Below, piece by piece: positions 1 to 5,095 of a stretch of 7,242 nt of DNA. The DNA is from Syntrophobacterales bacterium (GTDB lineage: Bacteria; Desulfobacterota; Desulfobaccia; Desulfobaccales; 0-14-0-80-60-11). The DNA is taken from the NCBI GenBank assembly GCA_020052215.1, contig JAGVPN010000476.1:1-7242 (forward strand). The letters run 5' to 3'. The translations under genes and the position numbers were made by a program. Each line of letters begins with the position of its first letter. The stretch's first letter is position 1. The notes under the pieces were generated by a model. The model did not search any database and had not been told where the DNA came from. It was given only the letters and a program-made list of their open reading frames with translations.

Positions 1-16
1 TGTGCTCTTCCGATCT
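1..16. other. Illumina adapter remnant at the contig edge
   Basis: The first 16 bases, TGTGCTCTTCCGATCT, are identical to the 3' end of the Illumina TruSeq read-2 adapter (which ends in GTGTGCTCTTCCGATCT). This is seen directly, and the adapter sequence is established knowledge. It is not genomic DNA: it marks an untrimmed read end at the contig border, so real sequence starts near position 17 and any gene crossing this point is artificially cut. Confidence 0.93.
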
Positions 17-97
17 CAGGGGCAGGCCGGGACCCGCCCCCACCCCGCCGGGGAGGAGCCACAGGCCAGCCAGCACAAATATGATGATCAGCGCCAT
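17..97 (-). CDS. N-terminal fragment of a putative secreted or membrane-anchored protein, cut by the contig end
   Basis: Reading leftwards, an open frame starts with ATG at 97 and runs off the genomic part of the contig at 17. Its 27 visible residues begin MALIIIFVLAGLWLLPGG, a short hydrophobic stretch ending in small residues, as in a signal peptide or a first membrane span. An AGGA motif (110-107) lies 9 nt upstream of this ATG. An in-frame ATG at 127 would add ten residues (MFFRPSGLPF) but leaves almost no room after the promoter-like TTGACA/TAAATG pair at 167-139, so 97 is preferred. The gene follows the MscS-type channel on the same strand, 66 nt past its stop. No family can be named from so little sequence. 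The frame could also be chance, since only 81 bases are visible. Confidence 0.45.
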
Positions 98-138
98 AAA
101 GGGTAATCCTGACGGTCTAAAAAACATCTTTCGTAAAG

Positions 139-167
139 CATTTATCCCACCGGAAGAGGTCTGTCAA
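139..167 (-). promoter_or_regulatory. Putative sigma70-type promoter for the truncated leftmost gene
   Basis: On the minus strand a perfect -35 hexamer TTGACA (167-162) is followed after exactly 17 nt by TAAATG (144-139), which matches the -10 consensus at only three of six positions. The -35 box overlaps the stop codon of the channel gene. A start near 132 would leave a leader of about 35 nt before the ATG at 97. The exact -35 and ideal spacing support it; the weak -10 lowers confidence. Confidence 0.35.
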
Positions 168-1510
168 CCCGCGGGGTTCAGGTCGGCCCGCTCCCGGGTC
201 CGGACGGCCACCTCCAGTTCGGGTAAGGACTGGTGGTGCAAGACCCGCTGCGGGAAAGGCAGGGTGATGCCATGCGCTTGAAATCGCTCCCAAACCCCTA
301 AAAGGACCTGGCTTTTCACATTAGCGACGCCGTTTTCCGGGTCCCTGATCCACAGGCGCAGCCCAAAATCCACCGAGTTGTCCCCGAACCCCATTAGCAG
401 GCAGACGGGTTTGGGGTCGGTCAGGACCCGGGGCGCCGCGGCCGCGGCCGCCAGCATAAGTTCCATGGCCTGGGGGAGGTCGGAGGCATAGCCGATACCG
501 ATGGGGATCTTGAGGCGCAGCAACTTGTTGCTGTGAGACCAGTTGATCACCTGGTTGGTGATCAGGTCCTCATTGGGAATGAGGTGTTCCATACCGTCCC
601 GGGTCAACACCGAGACATAGCGCCCGCCGAGAAAATTAATCCAGCCATACGTGTCTCCCAACTGAATCACGTCCCCGGGCTTGATGGACTTGTCGGCCAG
701 GATGATGAGGCCGCTGATCAGGTTGGAGAAAACCTTTTGCAGGCCGAAACCGAGGCCCAGCCCGATGCCGCCGCTGAATACTGCGAAGGCCGTGAGATTG
801 ATCCCCAGGTAGTAGAGAACTATGACGATCACCAGGGTGAAGAGGGTGAGGCTGAGCAGCTTAGACAACAGGACCTGCACCGAGGGGGTGACATTTTGCA
901 CCGTCTTGATCCAGTCAGCGAAGAACGCCAAGATTTTTTTGGACAACCAGAAGAGCACCGCCAGAATGACCGCTCCCTTGATGCCGGTAAGCACCGACAG
1001 ATGCGCTTTACCCAGGGGCAGATGGGTGCTGTCCAGCAAGGTGAGGACCGGGATGAGCAGATGCACGATATCCAGGGCGGCAATGGACCAGATGGTGACG
1101 TTGATGAGCCTGGCCAGGGTGCGGTTATGCATCTGGGAGGTCAACAGGCGAATGATCACCCAAGCCAGGAACAGGCTCAGGAAGATGCGGATGCCGTGAT
1201 TGGGCCAATGAAAGTTGCTGGCGGTTCTCAGGGCGAACCACAGGAACACGACGGTGAAGATTGGGCTGAGTAATTTGGTGGTGATCATCTTGGATAGGCG
1301 CGGTAAAGAGTGTTCTATGAGGGGGTGCCGGGCCAGGAGCTTTTGGAGCCATGGACGCACCGCCCCGGCGGCCAGGCGAGACAGGAAATACAGGCACCCC
1401 ACCACCATCAGCTGCACCAGCATGTGCCAGACCAGGACGTGGTTAAGGACATATTGCCGGGCCTGGAGCCCCATGGCCAACAAGTAATTGAGATTGACGG
1501 CATCACCCAT
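164..1510 (-). CDS. MscS-family mechanosensitive ion channel
   Basis: This encodes a small-conductance mechanosensitive channel protein of the inner membrane, which opens under membrane tension to release solutes during osmotic downshock. The product has 448 residues from this start. About five hydrophobic segments (roughly residues 27-48, 82-99, 108-125, 138-160, 176-197) precede the family's core: a further span near 220-238, then the glycine-rich pore helix (about 245-258, SGGIGLGLGFGLQ) and the signature around 260-283 (FSNLISGLIILADKSIKPGD). The beta domain and the C-terminal alpha/beta domain ending near GITLPFPQR follow, both typical of the family. It is longer than E. coli MscS (286 residues) because of the extra N-terminal spans. 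Two ATGs occur in tandem (1513 and 1510). GGAGG ends 2 nt before the first and 5 nt before the second, so the second is chosen; the other adds one Met. Residues 355-360 are an alanine run. The family call is secure; the specific gating stimulus is not. Confidence 0.95.
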   Translation of the reverse strand: MGDAVNLNYLLAMGLQARQYVLNHVLVWHMLVQLMVVGCLYFLSRLAAGAVRPWLQKLLARHPLIEHSLPRLSKMITTKLLSPIFTVVFLWFALRTASNFHWPNHGIRIFLSLFLAWVIIRLLTSQMHNRTLARLINVTIWSIAALDIVHLLIPVLTLLDSTHLPLGKAHLSVLTGIKGAVILAVLFWLSKKILAFFADWIKTVQNVTPSVQVLLSKLLSLTLFTLVIVIVLYYLGINLTAFAVFSGGIGLGLGFGLQKVFSNLISGLIILADKSIKPGDVIQLGDTYGWINFLGGRYVSVLTRDGMEHLIPNEDLITNQVINWSHSNKLLRLKIPIGIGYASDLPQAMELMLAAAAAAPRVLTDPKPVCLLMGFGDNSVDFGLRLWIRDPENGVANVKSQVLLGVWERFQAHGITLPFPQRVLHHQSLPELEVAVRTRERADLNPAG

Positions 1511-1545
1511 CATGGCCTCCGGAATAAGAGGAAAATTTTCCCTGG

Positions 1546-1574
1546 ATTGTACTGTAAAGTCAGAAAAATTGAAA
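1546..1574 (-). promoter_or_regulatory. Possible promoter of the MscS-type channel gene
   Basis: Upstream of the channel gene on the minus strand, TACAAT (1551-1546, five of six matches to the -10 consensus) lies 17 nt downstream of TTTCAA (1574-1569, three of six matches to the -35). The region is locally AT-rich compared with its surroundings. Transcription would begin near 1539, giving a leader of about 30 nt containing the GGAGG site. The weak -35 makes this tentative. Confidence 0.3.
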
Positions 1575-1710
1575 ACCGTCAGTAGGTTATTCGGACATTG
1601 CCTCTTGGCCGGCGGTTCGAAGGGTCGGGCGCCCAGGCGGTTAAACCCGGCGGCCCCCGGCGGCGATGTTCCTCTTGACCCGCGAAAATCGGTGGCCGGG
1701 AAAAAATTCC

Positions 1711-1739
1711 TTGATTCCTCGCCGGTTCTCTTTTATGAT
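1711..1739 (+). promoter_or_regulatory. Putative sigma70-type promoter in the long intergenic region
   Basis: TTGATT (1711-1716, four of six matches) and TATGAT (1734-1739, five of six matches) are separated by exactly 17 nt. The segment from 1701 to 1745 is noticeably AT-richer than its flanks. Transcription would begin around 1746, about 15 nt upstream of a very strong ribosome binding site (1761-1770). It is the best plus-strand promoter candidate I see upstream of the six-gene cluster. If it drives that cluster, the leader before the MauE gene would be about 630 nt long. Confidence 0.45.
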
Positions 1740-1773
1740 TTGCACAGAATTTCTCTACGAGGAGGTGATCCTG

Positions 1774-1812
1774 GTGAATCGGCCGCTCTTTTTCACGCCT
1801 TTGAAATCCTGA
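1774..1812 (+). CDS. Possible 12-codon leader peptide or relic of a gene start
   Basis: A GTG start at 1774 sits 8 nt after GGAGG (1761-1765) within GGAGGTGATC, a nearly full-length match to the 16S anti-Shine-Dalgarno complement. The frame encodes MNRPLFFTPLKS and stops at TGA 1810-1812. It lies directly behind the promoter candidate at 1711-1739 and directly before a hairpin at 1817-1861. Such order is seen in leader peptides that control downstream transcription, but there is no run of one amino acid to name a regulating metabolite, and the nearest downstream gene is more than 500 nt away. It may equally be the surviving 5' end of a decayed gene. Confidence 0.25.
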   Translation: MNRPLFFTPLKS

Positions 1813-1816
1813 AGCA

Positions 1817-1861
1817 CCGGCGTCCGGGGAGCCTTGGTAAGGCTCTGGATTCGGAGGCCGG
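1817..1861 (+). ncRNA. Rod-shaped hairpin, candidate structured leader RNA or small RNA
   Basis: CCGGC (1817-1821) can pair with GCCGG (1857-1861). After a single G/G mismatch TCCG (1823-1826) pairs with CGGA (1852-1855). After an asymmetric internal loop (GG against TGGATT) GAGCCTT (1829-1835) pairs perfectly with AAGGCTC (1839-1845) around a GGT triloop. That is 16 pairs in one rod, just after the putative mini-ORF stop. It is not followed by a T-run, so it is not a standard intrinsic terminator. I recognise no known riboswitch or RNA family. High local GC raises the chance of fortuitous pairing. Confidence 0.3.
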
Positions 1862-2162
1862 GCAAGGGTGGGGCTGATCGCCGGGAACTTTCTCTACGCC
1901 GCAGTCCTGGTTAACGCCCCCCTTGCAGTAATTCTTCAGACTCGTCTCGTCATTTTCTCGGCCTACCGACGTAAACGCCGCTAGCTTCGCCAGCAGTGGA
2001 GGGCGCCAGCACCTTTGCGCGCCCGGTTGCCGGCCCCGGCCAAACCCCTTCTCGGGGTTCGGTCCGGCCGCGCCCCCAGACCTTACCCGCCTTCAACCGG
2101 CTTGAGGCCGCATTTGGCCTAGACCGGTCTCTGATGAAATTTTGCCTGAACTAACACAGTCA
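1862..2162. other. GC-rich intergenic stretch with stem-loops, no gene recognised
   Basis: I find no supported reading frame, tRNA or known RNA here. Two folded elements stand out. One is a stem-loop at about 2038-2065, with AACCCC (2043-2048) pairing GGGGTT (2054-2059) over a five-base loop, extended by GGCC against GG-T-CC. The other is a nested inverted repeat at 2096-2128, with ACCGG/CCGGT outside and AGGCC/GGCCT inside. Neither has a T-tract. The stretch could be a long leader RNA, an independent RNA gene or decayed coding DNA. Confidence 0.3.
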
Positions 2163-2164
2163 AA

Positions 2165-2280
2165 GGGCCTTGGGCCCACTCGTAAAGCATGAAGAGTCAC
2201 GTAGGGCGGGGGGCCTCGCTCGCCACTCAAATGGATTAATGGTGCGGAGGACGCACCCTACGAAAGACTTTTCGGAACAG
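2165..2280. repeat. Palindrome-containing repeat unit, copy A
   Basis: This is the first of two adjacent related units. It opens with a GGGCC/GGCCC mini-hairpin (2165-2177) followed by GGCCCAC-t-CGTAAA-gc-ATGAA-g-AG (2173-2196). It carries outer inverted arms GAAGAGTC (2191-2198) and GACTTTTC (2266-2273, seven of eight complementary) and inner arms GTAGGG (2201-2206) and CCCTAC (2256-2261). A further hairpin, GGTGCG-gagga-CGCACC, lies at 2241-2257. The boundary sequences match copy B closely, but the inner part differs, so this is a diverged family member and not a simple duplication. No transposase is present. It resembles REP- or MITE-like dispersed palindromic elements. Confidence 0.65.
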
Positions 2281-2287
2281 TTCCTCA

Positions 2288-2371
2288 TGGGCCTTTGGCC
2301 CACCCGTAAATTATGAAAAGCCGTTGTAGGGGCGGTTCGCGAACCGCCCCTACGGGAACTTTTCAGGACAG
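2288..2371. repeat. Palindrome-containing repeat unit, copy B, with a perfect 28-bp palindrome
   Basis: The unit begins with the perfect hairpin TGGGCC-TTT-GGCCCA (2288-2302), then c-CGTAAA-tt-ATGAAAAG (2304-2320) as in copy A. The core at 2326-2353 is an uninterrupted 28-bp palindrome with half-site GTAGGGGCGGTTCG. It is enclosed by GAAAAG (2315-2320) and CTTTTC (2359-2364). The right edge, ACTTTTCaGGACAG (2358-2371), matches ACTTTTCgGAACAG of copy A. The unit ends 9 nt before the chosen start of the MauE gene, so its right arm lies in that gene's 5' region and could form a strong cruciform or mRNA hairpin close to the ribosome site. Confidence 0.8.
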
Positions 2372-2380
2372 GGTGATTAT

Positions 2381-2947
2381 TTGTCGAGAATCGGCGTCAA
2401 ACCTACTACCTCCCGGGAAATACCCCTGGCCGGCAACTCCGGCCGGTTCCGGCCGCATCCTGAACTCGGTGCGGCGGTCAGCTTGACCTGGCTGTACCAT
2501 TTTCTGAGACTGGGTCTGGCCTGCATCTTCATTTATGCGGGGTTTATCAAACTCCTCGATCCCCGGGCCTTTGCCCACGCCATCGCCCAGTATGACTTGA
2601 TCCCCGAGACGCTGTTGCCCCTGGTGGCCGTGGGCCTGCCGGCCCTGGAGCTGCTGGCCGGGTTCGGGCTCAGCTTCGAAGTCCGGGGCAGTCTCACCCT
2701 TACGGCTCTTTTACTCCTGATATTCCTGGTGATCCTGGGATTTGCCGTCTGGCACAACCTGGACATCGACTGCGGCTGTTTTACGACGGATGAACTGGAC
2801 GCCCAACACAGCGTCAAAACCGCGTTCTGGCGCGACCTCATCATGATCGGGGCAATTCTCTTTCTGTATTGGCGGCAGCGGAGTCGTGCGCCCCAAAACC
2901 TCTGGATCGTAAAAATAAAAACCCTACTGAAAGGAGCAACAAAATGA
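2381..2947 (+). CDS. MauE/DoxX-family redox-associated membrane protein
   Basis: This is an inner-membrane protein of 188 residues with four hydrophobic spans (about 41-58, 76-98, 104-124, 151-165). The first span has the family's look (LGLACIFIYAGFIKLLDP), and DIDCGCF at 128-134 provides the Cys-Gly-Cys motif typical of MauE. MauE itself is needed for methylamine dehydrogenase maturation, probably in disulfide formation. No methylamine genes are present here, so the role is inferred only as thiol/disulfide or sulfur redox work at the membrane. The TTG at 2381 has GGGTGAT just upstream, a partial anti-SD match. The 34 residues before the first span are unusual for the family, and an in-frame TTG at 2483, behind GGCGGT, would give a more typical 154-residue protein. 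The stop overlaps the next gene's start (ATGA), indicating translational coupling with the rhodanese. Confidence 0.85.
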   Translation: MSRIGVKPTTSREIPLAGNSGRFRPHPELGAAVSLTWLYHFLRLGLACIFIYAGFIKLLDPRAFAHAIAQYDLIPETLLPLVAVGLPALELLAGFGLSFEVRGSLTLTALLLLIFLVILGFAVWHNLDIDCGCFTTDELDAQHSVKTAFWRDLIMIGAILFLYWRQRSRAPQNLWIVKIKTLLKGATK

Positions 2948-3456
2948 CTAACAAGCACGGATTCCTCATGGGCGGGCTCATGGCCATCGTGGCCCTGGCC
3001 CTGGTGGGTTGCGGCCAATCCTGGTCCGGCAAAGAACTGGCAATGGAGACCTCCGGGGTCAACTTATCCCGGGAAGTGAGCCGGGGCGGCTACCAGCTCG
3101 TCACTACCCCCGAGTTAAAAGCCTGGATCGACCAGAAGAAACCCATGATGATCGTCGACACCATGCCCCTGGAAGACAGCTACAAGAAACAGCACGTCCC
3201 CGGGGCAATGCAGTATGATTTTCCCATTCCGGAAGTGAAGGAGATGGACGACGCCGCCAAAGCGAAATTCGAGAAATTTTTAGGCCCCGACAAGGATAAG
3301 GCCCTGGTGTTCTACTGCGGTTTCGTCAAATGCACCCGCAGCCACAACGGCGCCATGTGGGCGGTAAAACTGGGCTACAAGAACGTCTATCGCTGCCCCG
3401 GCGGCATCAAGGCCTGGGATGAGGCCGGCTACCCGGTGGCTAAGGGCGATAAATAA
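2944..3456 (+). CDS. Rhodanese-domain lipoprotein (putative sulfurtransferase)
   Basis: The product has 170 residues. The N-terminus is a lipoprotein signal (positive residue, hydrophobic stretch 7-22, lipobox LVGC with Cys23), so the mature protein should be lipid-anchored outside the cytoplasm. A single rhodanese domain spans about 50-166, with VDTMP (71-75), HVPGA (84-88) and the end motif GGIKAWDEAGYPV (153-165). Rhodaneses move sulfane sulfur through a cysteine persulfide. Here the loop after FY is C125-GFVK-C130-TRS, two residues longer between the first Cys and the Arg-Ser than the common CxxGxRS form, with a second Cys in the loop and a third at 151. That could support a disulfide or a two-cysteine relay. 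AAAGGAG (2930-2936) sits 7 nt before the ATG, which overlaps the MauE stop by 4 nt. A longer in-frame reading from 2869 is rejected because it would bury the signal peptide. Confidence 0.92.
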   Translation: MTNKHGFLMGGLMAIVALALVGCGQSWSGKELAMETSGVNLSREVSRGGYQLVTTPELKAWIDQKKPMMIVDTMPLEDSYKKQHVPGAMQYDFPIPEVKEMDDAAKAKFEKFLGPDKDKALVFYCGFVKCTRSHNGAMWAVKLGYKNVYRCPGGIKAWDEAGYPVAKGDK

Positions 3457-3556
3457 CCCGATCGCTCGAGTCTCGCGGGCAACCCGGCTTGGGTCAGAGG
3501 AGCACAGGGACATACAGCTGGGACCATACTTGAACTTTATTATGGAGATCAATAGT

Positions 3557-4837
3557 ATGCCAACACCTTACGATAAGATGTGGAATGAACTGAACCTGGA
3601 CCTGGCGGCCCATGAGGGCTTGCTTCAGGTCCTGGGCAAATTTTATGGCGACATTTACCTGACCCAGGAAGGCCGGCTCAAGGGCATGGAATACCTGGAT
3701 TTCGTCCTGTCCGAGGTCCACGGCCTCCGCATCAAGGAATTGCAGGAGGCCAAGGCCCAGGGCAAAAAAGTCATCGGCACCTTCTGCGTCTTTGTCCCGG
3801 AAGAGCTGAGCCTGGCCGCGGACGCCATCCAGGTGGGCCTGTGCGCCGGAGCGGAAATCGGCAAAGAGGCGGCGGAGAAGGTCCTGCCCCGGAACACCTG
3901 CGCCCTGATCAAATCCTTCGTGGGCTTCAAGATCGCCCGCCTCTGCCCCTACATCGAGTCCTGCGACCTGGTGGTGGGGGAAACCACCTGCGACGGCAAG
4001 AAGAAGGCCTACGAAATCTTTGCGGACTACGCCCCGGTCTATGTCATGGAAATTCCCCAGATGAAGCAGGCCTGCGACCGGGACCTGTGGAAGGCCGAGA
4101 TCATGCGGTTTAAGGCCGAACTCGAGCGAGTCACCGGCAATACGATTACCGCCGCCAGGCTCAAGGAGGCCATCAAGCTGGTGAATGCCCGGCGGGCGGT
4201 CCTGCAGCGCCTCAACCGGCTCCGGGCGGTGGCGCCGGCCCCCATATCCGGGCGGGACGCCCTGCTCATCAACCAGATCAGCTTCTACGACGACCCGGTC
4301 CGGTTTACCCAAAAGATCGGGGAACTCTGCGACGAGTTGGAGCAAAAAATCAAGGCGGGCCAGGGCGTGGCTCCGGCGGCTACCCCCCGACTCATGCTGT
4401 CCGGTTGCCCCATGGCGGTACCCAACTGGAAACTGCCTTTCGTGGTGGAGTCTTCCGGCGCCGTCATCGTGGGGGAAGAATCCTGCATCGGCGCCCGCAA
4501 CACCCGGGACCTGGTGGATGAATCCGGCGATACCCTGGAAGCCATGCTGGAGGCCATCGCCCTGCGCTATATGCGCATCGATTGCGCCTGCTTCACCCCC
4601 AATACCGAGCGCCTGGAACATATCGTGGACATGGCCCGGGACCTCAAGGCGGATGGGGTGATTCACTATGGCCTGTCTTTCTGCCAACCCTATGCCATCG
4701 AGGCCTTCAAGGTGGAAAAGGCCCTGACGGCAGCCGGTATCCCCATGCTCAGCATCGAGACCGACTACAGCATGGAGGACGTGGAGCAGCTCAAGACCCG
4801 GGTGGAAGCCTTCGTGGAGATGCTGCACTTAGGTTAA
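3557..4837 (+). CDS. Double-cubane cluster protein / 2-hydroxyacyl-CoA dehydratase-family (HgdB/YjiM-like) iron-sulfur protein
   Basis: The 426-residue protein belongs to the HgdB/FldB/BcrC/YjiM superfamily of cysteine-ligated iron-sulfur proteins that receive ATP-activated electrons from an activase. Characteristic segments include NTCALIKSFVGF (113-124), CPYIESCDLVVGETTCDGKKK (130-150), LSGCPMAVPNWKLP (281-294), ESCIGARNTRDLV (308-320), IDCACFTPNTERL (341-353) and GLSFCQPY (372-379). Candidate cluster ligands are therefore C115, C145, C284, C310, C343/C345 and C376, with C77, C96, C130 and C136 also available; I cannot assign them exactly. True dehydratases use two different large subunits, whereas here there is one, directly linked to an activase, as in the stand-alone double-cubane proteins that reduce small molecules such as acetylene. 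The substrate is unknown. ATG 3557 follows GGAG by 9 nt; ATG 3542 is an in-frame alternative but overlaps that site. The gene lies 100 nt after the rhodanese. Confidence 0.92.
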   Translation: MPTPYDKMWNELNLDLAAHEGLLQVLGKFYGDIYLTQEGRLKGMEYLDFVLSEVHGLRIKELQEAKAQGKKVIGTFCVFVPEELSLAADAIQVGLCAGAEIGKEAAEKVLPRNTCALIKSFVGFKIARLCPYIESCDLVVGETTCDGKKKAYEIFADYAPVYVMEIPQMKQACDRDLWKAEIMRFKAELERVTGNTITAARLKEAIKLVNARRAVLQRLNRLRAVAPAPISGRDALLINQISFYDDPVRFTQKIGELCDELEQKIKAGQGVAPAATPRLMLSGCPMAVPNWKLPFVVESSGAVIVGEESCIGARNTRDLVDESGDTLEAMLEAIALRYMRIDCACFTPNTERLEHIVDMARDLKADGVIHYGLSFCQPYAIEAFKVEKALTAAGIPMLSIETDYSMEDVEQLKTRVEAFVEMLHLG

Positions 4838-4856
4838 ATCTCGACCGGGAGACGGC

Positions 4857-5081
4857 ATGGCCAAAATTTATCCTCTGTATTCGCGCTCTGACGATCAGCG
4901 GCGCCAGCAGCTGCATGAAATTAAGACCGCCTTCACCGCCGAATATCTGGCGTTTTTCCTCCTGGCCCTGGACACCTCCACCAGGGCCGGCGGCCCCACC
5001 CCCCGGGGGTTGCAGGTTATGCAGCGGGCCTATGATCTGCTGCTGGAAGCCCGGCATGAATTTGAAGGTGAATTCGATTAA
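4857..5081 (+). CDS. 74-residue hypothetical protein between the double-cubane protein and its activase
   Basis: I do not recognise a family. The ATG follows GGGAG by 5 nt and the gene sits 19 nt after the preceding stop and 14 nt before the next start, so it is very likely translated as part of the same operon. The product has no cysteine or transmembrane segment. It reads as two probable helices, one about residues 12-42 (charged, then LAFFLLALDTSTRA) and one about 48-70 (RGLQVMQRAYDLLLEARHEF), joined by a Gly/Pro-rich turn (GGPTPRG), and it has an acidic C-terminus. This suggests a small helical-hairpin accessory or adaptor protein that could bind the iron-sulfur protein or the activase. 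The role is inferred only from position. Confidence 0.8.
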   Translation: MAKIYPLYSRSDDQRRQQLHEIKTAFTAEYLAFFLLALDTSTRAGGPTPRGLQVMQRAYDLLLEARHEFEGEFD

Positions 5082-5095
5082 GGTGAGGCGTCATC

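Noticed and set aside
533..1273. 246-codon plus-strand frame inside the channel gene
   Set aside because: It is antisense to a secure MscS-family gene. The product is a low-complexity Gln/Glu/Gly/Asp-rich shadow with no domain.
1488..1877. 129-codon plus-strand frame over the intergenic region
   Set aside because: It begins inside the channel gene on the opposite strand, has no ribosome site, shows no family features and runs across the promoter candidate in a frame different from the mini-ORF.
1774..1913. Selenoprotein read through the TGA at 1810
   Set aside because: The continuation is an Arg/Gly-rich stretch with no redox motif and ends about 34 codons later. The hairpin after the TGA starts 4 nt downstream, closer than expected for a bacterial SECIS, with no recognisable SelB-binding loop.
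3494..4828. Long open frame antisense to the double-cubane protein gene (444 codons)
   Set aside because: It is the mirror of a strongly supported gene in GC-rich DNA. Its translation is rich in His/Gly/Gln with no recognisable domain, and it has no credible ribosome site.
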